Assembly (NCBI RefSeq): GCF_009765875.1
Contig: NZ_LMUP01000014.1
Coordinates: 372,001 to 436,000, forward strand
Reading direction: 5' to 3'
DNA length: 64,000 bases
Source of the DNA: Pedobacter sp. L105
GTDB lineage: Bacteria > Bacteroidota > Bacteroidia > Sphingobacteriales > Sphingobacteriaceae
The notes below the pieces were generated by a model, which saw only the letters and a program-made list of their open reading frames with translations, made no database searches and was not told the origin of the DNA. Every line of letters starts with the position of its first letter. Position 1 is the first letter of the stretch. Position numbers and translations under genes: made by a program. Below, piece by piece: positions 53,503 to 62,964 of the stretch.

Positions 53503-55293
53503 ATGTTCATGCGCATCAAAAAGCCCTGCAATTATATAATTGTATGTTGTCTGCTGGTTATTCCCGGAAGCGGACTCAAAGCACAGTCGGCAACAGAAAA
53601 AGAACTGTTCACGCAAACCAGCGAAACTGCCGGACTGATGATCAATTATAGAGAAGACATCAGGGCCATAAAGGATTTTTATTCTCCTGAAAGGCCGGAT
53701 TACAGGTCGCGCGGAGGTTATAATACTATTCAGTATTCACCAGAACAGTCCCGTAGGCTTACAGAGGTCAATGAATTATATCTTACACAGTTAAAAAGTA
53801 AGGATTTTGCTTCCATGAGTATCAATGGCAAAGCCGATTATATCCTTACACAACGTGATATTGAGTCGGCATTGAGATTACTCGCTGCAGATGAAAAAGA
53901 ATACCAGCAGATCAGTCAGTATATCCCTTTCGCTGATAAAATTTATGCGCTGGAAAAAGGACGCAGAAGGGGTGTGTCTGTAGACGGACAAAAAACGGCA
54001 GCACTATTCACTGCAATGGTAACCGAAGTGCAGGCCGCAACCGATGCCATGAGCAAAGTTCCTTCCCTGGATATGAAACTGGCAGAGCGCTTACGGGTAA
54101 GTATAGAAGGCCTGAAACTGAGGCTGAAAAGCGTTTATGATTTTTATAATGGTTATGACCCGCTGTTCACCTGGTGGGTGCCTGAACCAAATACTGCACT
54201 GGTAGAAAAACTGACTAATTATGCAACGCTTGTAAAAACGAAGGGAAAGGTGGAGACTTCCCAAAAGGACGACAAAAGTGGAATTGTGGGTATCCCTATC
54301 GGACATGATGAACTGATACGCCAGCTTAAAGTAGAAATGATCAACTATACACCAGAAGAACTGATCGATATTGCCAATAAAGAGTTTGCCTGGTGTGACA
54401 AGGAAATGCTCAAGGCGTCAAATGAGATGGGGTATGGCAACGACTGGAAAAAGGCATTGGAGAAAGTAAAGAACAGTTACGTACCTGCCGGACAGCAGCC
54501 TGAGCTGATCATGAAGCTGTATAATAAATCCATAGACTTTGTCACCTCCCGGGATATGATCACTATCCCTGCACTGGCACAGGAAACCTGGGGCATGATC
54601 ATGATGACTCCCGAGCGTCAGCTGGTAAACCCCTTTTTTACCGGAGGAAAGGAAATTAGTATTTCTTATCCAACCAATACAATGAGCAATGATGATAAGA
54701 TGATGAGCATGCGCGGAAATAACCCTTATTTTTCAACGCCTACTGTACAGCACGAATTGCTGCCGGGACATAACCTGCAATATTTCATGAACTCCAGGAG
54801 TAAAAACTATCGTGATTTTAATACCCCTTTCTGGACTGAAGGCTGGGCTTTATACTGGGAAATGTTGTTGTATGATAAAGGATTTGCCGTTACGCCCGAA
54901 GAAAGGGTGGGGATGCTTTTCTGGAGAATGCACCGCTGTGCAAGGATTATCTTCTCCCTGAATTATCACCTGGGTAAATGGACACCTCAGCAGTGTATCG
55001 ACTTCCTGGTAGACAGGGTAGGACACGAGAAAGCAAATGCCGAAGGTGAAGTGAGACGTTCGTTTGTAGGCGGATATAGCCCGCTTTACCAGGTAGCTTA
55101 TCTCATTGGCGGTCTGGAATTTTATGCCCTGAAAAAGGAACTGGTAGATAGTGGTAAAATGACACTCAAAGAATACCATGATAAAGTGATGCTGGAAAAT
55201 AACATGCCGGTAGAAATGGTACGTGCAATATTAACCAATCAGAATATCGATAAAAACTTTAAAACAAGCTGGAGGTTTTATAGCTCACGCTAA
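53503..55293 (+). CDS. Secreted DUF885 peptidase-like protein
   Basis: 596 residues from the ATG at 53503; an upstream in-frame GTG at 53479 is less likely. A signal sequence (hydrophobic 'YIIVCCLLVIPGSGLKAQ') is followed by the DUF885 domain, with the putative zinc site 'QHELLPGHNLQ' and 'TEGWALYWEMLLYD' (downstream Glu). The family is predicted to be metallopeptidases of the HExxxH type with few characterised members. It would act in the periplasm. A strong terminator follows, so it is monocistronic. Confidence 0.85.
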   Translation: MFMRIKKPCNYIIVCCLLVIPGSGLKAQSATEKELFTQTSETAGLMINYREDIRAIKDFYSPERPDYRSRGGYNTIQYSPEQSRRLTEVNELYLTQLKSKDFASMSINGKADYILTQRDIESALRLLAADEKEYQQISQYIPFADKIYALEKGRRRGVSVDGQKTAALFTAMVTEVQAATDAMSKVPSLDMKLAERLRVSIEGLKLRLKSVYDFYNGYDPLFTWWVPEPNTALVEKLTNYATLVKTKGKVETSQKDDKSGIVGIPIGHDELIRQLKVEMINYTPEELIDIANKEFAWCDKEMLKASNEMGYGNDWKKALEKVKNSYVPAGQQPELIMKLYNKSIDFVTSRDMITIPALAQETWGMIMMTPERQLVNPFFTGGKEISISYPTNTMSNDDKMMSMRGNNPYFSTPTVQHELLPGHNLQYFMNSRSKNYRDFNTPFWTEGWALYWEMLLYDKGFAVTPEERVGMLFWRMHRCARIIFSLNYHLGKWTPQQCIDFLVDRVGHEKANAEGEVRRSFVGGYSPLYQVAYLIGGLEFYALKKELVDSGKMTLKEYHDKVMLENNMPVEMVRAILTNQNIDKNFKTSWRFYSSR

Positions 55294-55318
55294 TTTATTA
55301 CTCTGCTGATTGGTGATT

Positions 55319-55356
55319 AAATCTTAACCCAAGATAAGGGTTAAGATTTTTTTTAT
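55319..55356 (+). terminator. Intrinsic terminator
   Basis: Perfect 12-bp stem AAATCTTAACCC / GGGTTAAGATTT with a 7-nt loop, followed by TTTTTATTTT, after the DUF885 gene. Confidence 0.85.
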
Positions 55357-55634
55357 TTTAAATTATCAGCTATTTTAAGGTAATTAAATATAAAATCAGG
55401 TAGTTTTTATTCTAAGATTTTCTGTATTCAATTATTTTTAAACCAATTACTCCTCTTATTTGTGGTTGAAATGTGCGAATAATTAGATTTTGGAGTTAAA
55501 ATCATGCTGATTCCAGTGAGAATATGAGTAAACAAATAATCTAATGTAATTATCTTTGGTAAAATCATAGTATATAAAGATCTACCTGCTTTATTTATGT
55601 AATGTCTGTAAGTTCATCAGTAAAAATGTAATTT
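55357..55634 (+). promoter_or_regulatory. AT-rich intergenic region with a -7-like element
   Basis: No gene is visible. TATCTTTG at 55551-55558 matches the Bacteroidota -7 element and would start a ~70-base leader for the AraC gene; a matching -33 TTTG is not present at the right distance, as expected if an activator is needed. Confidence 0.4.
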
Positions 55635-56519
55635 ATGAAAACTTTGCAATTTCAGGTTCCCTGTTCACAAGAGCATACCTTAACTATTCAGGAGGATAAC
55701 CAGCCTTTTTTCTATCCCTATTTACACCAGCATCAGGAAATGCAGATCACCTGGATCATCAGGGGAGAAGGAACACTGGTTGTGGATAATCAGCTGCACC
55801 GTTTTGCCTCAGGAGATATTTACCTGCTTGGCGCCAACCAGGAGCACCTTTTTAAAAGTGATCCCGAATATTTTGTACCGGGGAGCAGCAAGAGTATACA
55901 GACATTAAACATCTTCTTTAATCCAAAAGGAAAACTGGCCAATTTACTGCAGCTTCCGGAAATGATGGCCTTGCAGCCTTTTATTCAGCAGAGCCAGGTA
56001 GGTTTTAAATTGCCAACCGAATACCGGGATCTGATCTCCAGGGAAATCTTAAATATACAATATGCTACAGGTATTGAGCAGCTGATCCATTTTTCTTTGC
56101 TGTTAAAACGTTTGTATAACATGAATGAGTCACTTGAACCCCTTATCAGGTCGAGCGGCAGCCGCCTAAACCCGGCAGAGTTTGAAGAGAGCCGTCTTAA
56201 AAATGTATATAATTATGTAATTCTGCATTACAGCCAGGTGATCTCCCTTGATGATATTGCAGATATGGCAAATATGTCTGTTCATGCTTTTTGCCGATAT
56301 TTTAAGAAGAAAACGGGACAAACTTTTTTGGAGTTTTTAAACCAGACACGTGTAAATGAGGCCTGCCGTAAGCTGGCTTCGCGTAAGTTTGATAGTATTT
56401 CCACGATTGCATATGATTGCGGTTTTAACAGCATCAATAATTTTAACAGGGTATTCAAAAACCTTACATCACAGTCGCCGCGTCAGTATTTGAGCAGTTA
56501 CCAGGCCAATACGAATTAA
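55635..56519 (+). CDS. AraC-family regulator (cupin plus HTH)
   Basis: 294 residues with the same plan as the regulator at 47287: cupin-like sensor (about 20-110; 'YLHQHQEMQITWIIRGEGTL', 'SGDIYLLGANQEHLF') and AraC helix-turn-helix (about 190-288; 'IADMANMSVHAFCRYFKKKT', 'YDCGFNSINNFNRVFK'). The two regulators share 'ASGD/RSGDV..LGAN' and 'MSV..FCRYFK' stretches and are paralogues. No divergent target gene adjoins it, so its regulon is unclear. Confidence 0.9.
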   Translation: MKTLQFQVPCSQEHTLTIQEDNQPFFYPYLHQHQEMQITWIIRGEGTLVVDNQLHRFASGDIYLLGANQEHLFKSDPEYFVPGSSKSIQTLNIFFNPKGKLANLLQLPEMMALQPFIQQSQVGFKLPTEYRDLISREILNIQYATGIEQLIHFSLLLKRLYNMNESLEPLIRSSGSRLNPAEFEESRLKNVYNYVILHYSQVISLDDIADMANMSVHAFCRYFKKKTGQTFLEFLNQTRVNEACRKLASRKFDSISTIAYDCGFNSINNFNRVFKNLTSQSPRQYLSSYQANTN

Positions 56520-56527
56520 TATGCGAG

Positions 56528-56566
56528 ATGTCTTGTAAGCCCTGTTAATCCGGGCTTACAAGACAT
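56528..56566. terminator. Bidirectional terminator
   Basis: Perfect 15-bp stem ATGTCTTGTAAGCCC / GGGCTTACAAGACAT with a 9-nt loop, between the AraC gene (+) and the DJ-1/PfpI gene (-). Confidence 0.8.
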
Positions 56567-56568
56567 AT

Positions 56569-57288
56569 TTATAAAATGATGTTCTCTATAAAATTTAAGG
56601 TGCTGTTATCATGTTTCAGGAGCAGCAGCAAATGTTCTGCTACAGCTTCCGAAGAACCCGGATTCTGACCGGTGATTAGTAAGCCATCCTGTACCACGTA
56701 AGATGCCCAGTCCTCCTTTTTAGAATACACGGCACCTTCATTTTTCAATTCATCTTCCAATAAAAAAGGAACTACCTCAGTGAGGCCTACAGCGGCTTCT
56801 TCGCTATTGGTAAAACCCGTTACTTTTTTGCCTTTAACCATCGGATCACCGTTTTTATCGTTAACATTCAGTAAAACTGCTGGTGCATGGCAAACTGCCG
56901 CTACTGGTTTTTTGGCTGCCAGGAAGTTGCTGATCAGCGCAATAGAATCATCATCAATAGTGAGGTCCCACAATGGTCCATGACCACCCGGATAAAATAC
57001 AGCATCATAATCTTCTGCTGTTACATCTGCAAGTATTTCTGTATGTGCCAGCAGGTTTTTTAGTGTTGCATCACCGTCAAAACGGCGTGTAGCAGCTGTC
57101 TGGCTGTCTGGTTCTGCACTTTTCGGATCTATAGGAGGCTGCCCCCCTTTAGGTGAAGCCAGTGAGATTTCCGCCCCTGCGTCTTTTAAGGTATAGTAGG
57201 GAGCAGCAAATTCTTCAATCCAGAATCCCGTTTTTTTCCCTGTATTACCTAATTCACTATGCGAAGTGAGTACGATCAATATCTTCAT
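56569..57288 (-). CDS. DJ-1/PfpI-family protein (Hsp31-like glyoxalase/deglycase type)
   Basis: 239 residues, class I glutamine-amidotransferase-like fold. The nucleophile elbow is 'AVCHAPAVLL' (Cys followed by His, the Hsp31-like triad), with 'YPGGHGPLWDL' supplying the oxyanion region and 'GFWIEEFAAPYYTLKDAG' near the start (Glu in 'IEEF'). Related enzymes convert methylglyoxal or act as stress chaperones. Monocistronic; its promoter is in 57289-57587 shared with the inositol-phosphate synthase gene. Confidence 0.9.
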   Translation of the reverse strand: MKILIVLTSHSELGNTGKKTGFWIEEFAAPYYTLKDAGAEISLASPKGGQPPIDPKSAEPDSQTAATRRFDGDATLKNLLAHTEILADVTAEDYDAVFYPGGHGPLWDLTIDDDSIALISNFLAAKKPVAAVCHAPAVLLNVNDKNGDPMVKGKKVTGFTNSEEAAVGLTEVVPFLLEDELKNEGAVYSKKEDWASYVVQDGLLITGQNPGSSEAVAEHLLLLLKHDNSTLNFIENIIL

Positions 57289-57587
57289 TTGTTTGTTATT
57301 AGTAAATTCAACATTTTATAAAAAAAACTGGCGTTAGTTTATTAACGTTTACTTTCTAACAATGTTTTAGCAGAGTCAAATCGATCTTATGGAGTAAAAT
57401 ATAAAAGTGGCGTATGAATTTAAAGTTGTCAGAATGTAAAATTTAATCCCGAAAGGTTAATTCTGTAGATATTGTTGAGAACTATGCTGGAAATAAAAAT
57501 CAGATTTCTATTTTTGCGGATATTAAATGGATGACCCTGCCTTTTAAGCTCTCCATTTGATAAACTAAGAATAACCCAAGTTTAATA

Positions 57588-58799
57588 ATGCAAAACCAAG
57601 GAAAAAAAATCAGAGTTGCAATCGTAGGCGTAGGTAACTGCGCTAGTTCACTCGTTCAGGGTGTAGAATATTATACTAATTTTACTGATAGAACATCAGG
57701 TTTAATGGCTGATGATATTGGTGGTTACAAAGCAGAAAATATTGAATTCGTTTGTGGATTTGATGTTGATGAAAGAAAAATAGGATTACCATTAAAAGAT
57801 GCAATTTTAGCTAAACCTAATTGCACGATCATATTGAACCCTGATGTGAAGTCAGAAGCACCAATTTACAGGTCGCCTGTTATTGATGGTGTGTCTCCAC
57901 AAATGATTGCTTATCCTGAAGCACAACGGTTTGTGATCAAAGACGAATTAAAACATACCGATATTTTAATTGATGCTGCTGCTTACGACAAAAATCAGGT
58001 AGCTGATTTACGTAAAGAGATCGTTGCAGCACTTATCAAACATGATGCAGAAGTATTGATCAACTACCTTCCGGTAGGTTCACAGCTGGCTACAGAATTT
58101 TATGCAGAGATCTGCCTGGAATTAGGTATCTCGCTTGTAAACTGTATTCCTGTGTTCATTGCTTCAGATCCTGAATGGGAGCAAAGGTTCATCGATGCCG
58201 GTATCCCGATCATTGGTGACGACATGCGCAGCCAGTTTGGTGCAAGTATTGTTTCTCAAATGTTGCAGGAATTGGCTTTCGAAAGAGGCCACCATGTAAA
58301 AGCACACATTCAGAGAAATGTAGGCGGAAATACAGACTTCCTGAACATGGAAGATAAAAACCGTTTGAAATCTAAAAAGATCTCTAAAGAAAATGTTATC
58401 CGCGCACAGAATGACATTAGGGGTATCTCTACTGAAGACAGTTTCCTTCATGCAGGTCCTTCAGAGTATATCGCTTTTTACGGAGACAATAAAGTAGCTA
58501 ACTTCCGTCTGGAATTAGAAGGTTTTATGGGTGCTCCGGTAATCTTTGATGCACAGTTATCTGTTCAGGATTCACCAAATTCAGCAGGTGTAGTAATTGA
58601 TGCCATCAGGTATGTATACGTTGCCCGCGAATTAGGATTAGTAGGCGCTTTAAGAGGCCCTTCTGCTTCAACACAGAAAACCCCGCCAGAGCAGATGATG
58701 TTCAGCGACGCGATCTATGAATGCCACGCATTGGCAAAACGCGAGTTAACTGCTTCAACCAGAAAACAATTAAAAGTAGCTCAGCCTGCTGTAGTATAA
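57588..58799 (+). CDS. ino1: Myo-inositol-1-phosphate synthase
   Basis: 403 residues of the bacterial/archaeal-type inositol-3-phosphate synthase family: NAD-binding 'VAIVGVGNCASSLVQGVEYY', 'CGFDVDERKIG', 'NYLPVGSQLATEFYAE', 'GDDMRSQFGASI' and 'LNMEDKNRLKSKKISKE' (Lys/Asp active-site region). It converts glucose-6-phosphate to inositol-phosphate, used by some Bacteroidota for inositol lipids. A -7-like TATTTTTG lies at 57509. It is monocistronic with its own terminator; no phosphatidylinositol synthase gene is next to it. Confidence 0.94.
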   Translation: MQNQGKKIRVAIVGVGNCASSLVQGVEYYTNFTDRTSGLMADDIGGYKAENIEFVCGFDVDERKIGLPLKDAILAKPNCTIILNPDVKSEAPIYRSPVIDGVSPQMIAYPEAQRFVIKDELKHTDILIDAAAYDKNQVADLRKEIVAALIKHDAEVLINYLPVGSQLATEFYAEICLELGISLVNCIPVFIASDPEWEQRFIDAGIPIIGDDMRSQFGASIVSQMLQELAFERGHHVKAHIQRNVGGNTDFLNMEDKNRLKSKKISKENVIRAQNDIRGISTEDSFLHAGPSEYIAFYGDNKVANFRLELEGFMGAPVIFDAQLSVQDSPNSAGVVIDAIRYVYVARELGLVGALRGPSASTQKTPPEQMMFSDAIYECHALAKRELTASTRKQLKVAQPAVV

Positions 58800-58831
58800 T
58801 TAAATCATTAACTTGTTTATTCAGGTGAGAT

Positions 58832-58871
58832 CATAAAAAAAGCTGCCCCATAAAGGGCAGCTTTTTTTATG
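58832..58871 (+). terminator. Intrinsic terminator
   Basis: GC core AGCTGCCC / GGGCAGCT with A-run and T-run flanks extends to about 17 bp; loop about 6. It ends the inositol-phosphate synthase transcript. Confidence 0.85.
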
Positions 58872-58998
58872 GGTGTTTTTCCGCGTGATAGGGCCTGTTG
58901 TCTATCTGATGCCAGTCGGTTCTATATTGTACAAAAGAGTTCTGTATATGGTGATCATTCAATTCCGAAAGATCCTGTAAATCTAACTCACCAAAATA

Positions 58999-59056
58999 GT
59001 AATTACATAACAAAGCCGTTTGATTGTACATTCAAACGGCTTTGTTATGTGATTAC
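58999..59056. terminator. Long hairpin terminator
   Basis: A 25-bp stem with one mismatch (58999-59023 with 59032-59056), core CAAAGCCGTTTGA, sits just past the stop codon of the minus-strand thioredoxin-like gene. Confidence 0.75.
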
Positions 59057-59060
59057 AATT

Positions 59061-60293
59061 TTATTTTTTCAGTAGCTCATTGATTGTCTTTTCAAAGTTT
59101 TGTACATATTGAGTATAATACTCACCAGTACCGGGGCCATAAAAATCGGTATGGACGGCAACGACCTTTCCACTTTTATCCAGGATCAAACTGGTAGGGA
59201 AAACTTTGATGCTGGTTAGCTGTGGTAAGCTTTTTTCAGTACGCAAGGGATCACCAACAGTAGTTGGCGTAATCAGCATAGGGTAAGTAACGTCAAATTT
59301 CTTCTGGAATTTGCGCAGGCTAAGAGTAGAACGCTGAACGTCGGTTGTATATTCATAAGCCAACGCAATGATCTCTACACCGCGTTGTTTGTTATGTTTA
59401 TAATATTCGCTTAGAAAAGCCATTTCATCCATACAGTTAGGACACCATGACCCCATCAGCTGGATAATCACTACTTTATTTTTATAGCGGGCATCATTGA
59501 TGGAAACCTGTTTGCCGTCCAGGTCATTAAAACTAAAATCCAGTTTTCCGCTTTCACCGTCTTTTACTTTTGTAATTTCTCCTTCAGGTACCGGGGCGTT
59601 GGCATCTTTAACACCTACCCATTGTTGTACCGGAGCTCTACTGCTGTAGAGTGATGCGTCAGTTAGCGAATCTTTATTGATCTTCGCTGTAAACAACATC
59701 GCATGTACCCCGTCAAAGGTAGAGAGCTGTAAAAGATCGCCGGTTACTGTACCGGAAAGAAACCGGTAATCACCGGAAGGAGTAAGGATAGAGCCTGTAA
59801 CTACGTTGCCGTTCTGAGAGAAATTCCCTAAAGCTGGCTCATGGTTACTTCCCCTGATAAAATCTATTTTCCATTTTCCGGCCGCCTGTTGTGAGGCATC
59901 GCCGTTCACAGGACTAAACCGGTACTGTTCTTTGGTGGTAGCGCTAAAAGGCATTACATTGTCTTTGGTTGGTCCTCTTTTGATCCACACACCTGCCAGG
60001 CTATCTTTTGAAATGATCTTAACCCTGAAGGAAGATTCAAAAACCGGCATATTGATAAATAGGGAGTCTTTCACCACAGTTAAATCGTTTACGAGCATCT
60101 TTTCTTCGCCATTTACAACATACCATACTGTTTTTCCCTTTTGCTGTTGTATGTCGATATTAAATATGATTTTCTGACCGTCTTCCCTTAACAGGGCGGC
60201 GCGCCAGTTACCCTGCTGAAGCGGAGGCGTTGCCGCTGCGGCATAAAGGGTAAATAAAGTCAATACACTTAAAATCCAGCTTTTCTTATACAT
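59061..60293 (-). CDS. Periplasmic TlpA-like thioredoxin-fold protein
   Basis: 410 residues: signal peptide (hydrophobic 'SWILSVLTLFTLYAAAAT'), a beta-rich N-terminal half (about 25-240) of the kind fused to thioredoxins in Bacteroidota, then a TlpA/AhpC-type thioredoxin domain (about 255-405). The redox site is C-P-N-C in 'MGSWCPNCMDEMAFL', with the cis-Pro region near 'VFPTSLILDKSG'. It would reduce disulfides or act in periplasmic thiol-redox chemistry. Monocistronic. Confidence 0.88.
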   Translation of the reverse strand: MYKKSWILSVLTLFTLYAAAATPPLQQGNWRAALLREDGQKIIFNIDIQQQKGKTVWYVVNGEEKMLVNDLTVVKDSLFINMPVFESSFRVKIISKDSLAGVWIKRGPTKDNVMPFSATTKEQYRFSPVNGDASQQAAGKWKIDFIRGSNHEPALGNFSQNGNVVTGSILTPSGDYRFLSGTVTGDLLQLSTFDGVHAMLFTAKINKDSLTDASLYSSRAPVQQWVGVKDANAPVPEGEITKVKDGESGKLDFSFNDLDGKQVSINDARYKNKVVIIQLMGSWCPNCMDEMAFLSEYYKHNKQRGVEIIALAYEYTTDVQRSTLSLRKFQKKFDVTYPMLITPTTVGDPLRTEKSLPQLTSIKVFPTSLILDKSGKVVAVHTDFYGPGTGEYYTQYVQNFEKTINELLKK

Positions 60294-60342
60294 ATATATT
60301 CTGATCTAATTTCATCATTCACCGCTATCGGTGTTAGACACG

Positions 60343-60350
60343 CAAAGATA
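60343..60350 (-). promoter_or_regulatory. -7-like element for the thioredoxin-like gene
   Basis: On the minus strand this reads TATCTTTG, matching TAnnTTTG, 50 bases upstream of the start codon. No -33 TTTG at the usual spacing was found. Confidence 0.4.
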
Positions 60351-60464
60351 CGATATTTCAATAAAATCTAGTAATTATGTAGAGTAATAAAATCGTAATT
60401 TGTTTTTAAAGAAATCATCGGGCTTACTTGTAAGCTGTAAGATAAAAGTGTAAGATTGCACCAA

Positions 60465-61943
60465 ATGGAAGTGCAAAGGAAACTCAGGCCCGTTATGTTC
60501 GTAGGTACCTCATCTGATGTGGGTAAAAGTGTAATCACAGCCGGATTTTGCCGGATATTTAAGCAGGATGGGTATCAGCCTGCACCTTTTAAAGCGCAAA
60601 ATATGTCGCTGAACAGTTATGCTACGCCTGAGGGCTTGGAAATTGGCCGTGCGCAAGCGGTACAGGCAGAAGCTGCCGGTATTCCCTGTCATACCGATAT
60701 GAATCCCGTATTGCTAAAACCTACCAGCGACCAGTCTTCGCAAGTAATCCTGCATGGTAAATCGGTAGGCAACCACACGGCGAAGCAATATTTTATGTCG
60801 GGCGACCGTACCGTGCTTTTTGAGGAAGTAAAACTTGCTTATGGAAGATTATCCTCCAGGTATTCTCCCATTGTGATGGAAGGTGCCGGAAGTATTTCTG
60901 AACTCAACCTTAAGCAGCGTGATATCACCAATATGAGGATGGCGATAGCCGCAGGAGCGGCAACTTATCTTGTAACGGATATCGACCGTGGTGGTATTTT
61001 TGCCAGCCTTTACGGTACCATGGCCCTGCTGGAACCTGAAGAGAAAGCTTGCATAAAAGGTATTATCATCAATAAGTTCCGTGGTGATCCGGATTTATTC
61101 CTGGAAGGGAAAAAGATGATCGAAGATTTATGCAAAGTGCCTGTAATTGGTATCCTTCCTTATTTCCGTGATATTTTTATTGAAGAGGAAGACGCGGTAT
61201 CGCTGCGTTACAAACGTAACCAACCCGTAGCTGGTAAAGTAAACATTGCAGTGGTGATGCTGGGAAGGATGTCAAATTTTACAGATTTTGACCGGCTGGA
61301 TAAAGATACCCGCATCAATTTATATTATACCCATACCGCCGAAGGGATTTCATCTGCAGACATTGTGATCCTGCCAGGCAGTAAAAATACAATAGAAGAC
61401 CTGCAAGCCCTTAAAAATAACGGACTGGCAGCAGTAATTGCATCTGCTTACCAGCTTGGTAAAACCGTGATCGGCATTTGCGGGGGCTACCAGATGCTGG
61501 GAGAGTGGATCAGGGACCCGCTTCAGGTAGAATCTACCCAGGGAGAAATACGGGGACTGGGCATTTTGCCTGTCAACACCGTTTTGCTGGCCGATAAGAA
61601 AACCAGTCAGTGTACTTTTACTTACAGGGACTTCCCCGAAAGTTGTAAGGGATACGAAATTCATATGGGAGAAACCCAAACCCCGGAAACTTTTCAACCC
61701 GCCGCCCGTTTAGCCAATGGCCATACCGATGGATATTTCTTGTCACAAAAATGCTGGGGCTCTTATCTCCATGGCATTCTGGACAACCAGGTGGTGATTA
61801 ATGATCTGGTAGCCCCTTATACCACACAACAAGTAGATACGGTAGATTATGAGCAGTTCAGGGAAGAACAATATGATAAATTGGCCGCATTATTAAGAGA
61901 AAACCTGGATATTGAACAGGTTTATCAGCAGTTAGCAAATTAG
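60465..61943 (+). CDS. cobQ: Cobyric acid synthase CobQ/CbiP
   Basis: 492 residues from the ATG at 60465 (a TTG at 60456 is possible). N-terminal dethiobiotin-synthetase-like ATPase ('FVGTSSDVGKSVITAGFCRIF', partly quoted; 'FKAQNMSLNSY') and a C-terminal class I amidotransferase with nucleophile Cys in 'VIGICGGYQMLG' and His in 'GSYLHGILDN'. It amidates cobyrinic acid diamide side chains to give cobyric acid. First gene of a cobalamin late-assembly operon. I see no cobalamin riboswitch in the 170 bases upstream. Confidence 0.95.
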   Translation: MEVQRKLRPVMFVGTSSDVGKSVITAGFCRIFKQDGYQPAPFKAQNMSLNSYATPEGLEIGRAQAVQAEAAGIPCHTDMNPVLLKPTSDQSSQVILHGKSVGNHTAKQYFMSGDRTVLFEEVKLAYGRLSSRYSPIVMEGAGSISELNLKQRDITNMRMAIAAGAATYLVTDIDRGGIFASLYGTMALLEPEEKACIKGIIINKFRGDPDLFLEGKKMIEDLCKVPVIGILPYFRDIFIEEEDAVSLRYKRNQPVAGKVNIAVVMLGRMSNFTDFDRLDKDTRINLYYTHTAEGISSADIVILPGSKNTIEDLQALKNNGLAAVIASAYQLGKTVIGICGGYQMLGEWIRDPLQVESTQGEIRGLGILPVNTVLLADKKTSQCTFTYRDFPESCKGYEIHMGETQTPETFQPAARLANGHTDGYFLSQKCWGSYLHGILDNQVVINDLVAPYTTQQVDTVDYEQFREEQYDKLAALLRENLDIEQVYQQLAN

Positions 61944-61947
61944 TACT

Positions 61948-62964
61948 ATGTTTCAGGGACACGGAGACGACGGATATCTTTTTAACCAGCCATTAAAGGC
62001 TGATTTTAGTACCAATGTATGGGAGGGAGGTTCACCCGCCGGATTGAAAGATTATGTATTTAGCCAATGGGATAAAGTACACCGCTATCCTGAAGTACTG
62101 GCTGAAAGTCTTACTAAAAAAATAGCTGCAAATTATGATTTTGACGAAGATAATGTGCTGGTGACCAATGGTAGCACCGAAAGCATTTACCTGATTGCCC
62201 AGGCTTTTAAAACCAGCCGTTCTGCAATAGTTATTCCTGCTTTTGCAGAATATGAAGATGCCTGCAGGATGCATGATCATGAACTCAGTTTTCTTCACTG
62301 GGACGAATTTAAGGAAGGAAATTTACCAAAAGACGGCCTACTGTTTATCTGTAATCCTAACAATCCCACAGGAGCTGTGATAACAGATCTGGAACTGTAT
62401 GTAAAAAAATATAAAGAATTATTATTTATTGTAGATGAAGCATTTATAGAGTTCACTTTGTCTATCACTTCTATTATAGGACTTACCCAAAAATACGATA
62501 ATGTGGTAGTAATGCGCTCTATGACCAAGGCTTATGCTGTTCCGGGTTTACGGCTGGGTTACATCATTGCACACCCTGCTTTGATCCAGCGTTTCAAGGC
62601 GTTGAAACTACCCTGGTCGGTCAATGTACTGGCCCTTGAAGCCGGTCACTTTATTTTTGAACATTCCAAGAATATTCAGCTTCCTATCCGGCAAATGCTT
62701 CAGGATAAGGAAGGTTTTATGGCTGCGCTGGCCGGTATGCCGATACTCATTCATCCCGGACATACCCATTTTTTCCTCGCAGAATTAACGGCTGGTACTG
62801 CTGCTGAATTGAAATTGTTCCTGTTGGAAAAGTTCAGTCTGCTGATTAGGGATGCCAGTAATTTCAGGGGGCTTAGCCCTCAGTTTGTGCGTATCGCCAC
62901 GTTAAGTGCTGTCAAGAACAATTTACTGATCAATGCTTTATCAGAATGGAAACGTATAGTATAA
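61948..62964 (+). CDS. Threonine-phosphate decarboxylase-like aminotransferase (CobC/CobD type)
   Basis: 338 residues, PLP-dependent class I/II fold: 'VTNGSTESIYLIAQAF', 'NPNNPTGAV', 'DEAFIEF', and the PLP Lys in 'RSMTKAYAVPGLRLGY'. It resembles both histidinol-phosphate aminotransferase and L-threonine-phosphate decarboxylase. Between cobQ and cbiB, 4 bases after cobQ, the decarboxylase role making aminopropanol phosphate for the nucleotide loop is far more likely. It overlaps cbiB by 19 bases. Confidence 0.88.
   Translation: MFQGHGDDGYLFNQPLKADFSTNVWEGGSPAGLKDYVFSQWDKVHRYPEVLAESLTKKIAANYDFDEDNVLVTNGSTESIYLIAQAFKTSRSAIVIPAFAEYEDACRMHDHELSFLHWDEFKEGNLPKDGLLFICNPNNPTGAVITDLELYVKKYKELLFIVDEAFIEFTLSITSIIGLTQKYDNVVVMRSMTKAYAVPGLRLGYIIAHPALIQRFKALKLPWSVNVLALEAGHFIFEHSKNIQLPIRQMLQDKEGFMAALAGMPILIHPGHTHFFLAELTAGTAAELKLFLLEKFSLLIRDASNFRGLSPQFVRIATLSAVKNNLLINALSEWKRIV

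Noticed and set aside
58869..59075. 68-codon plus-strand frame after the inositol-phosphate synthase terminator
   Set aside because: It starts inside the terminator, spans a long hairpin and has no protein-like pattern.
60294..60464. Possible cobalamin riboswitch upstream of cobQ
   Set aside because: I found no B12-box-like sequence or matching conserved core; the region holds only a minus-strand -7-like element.
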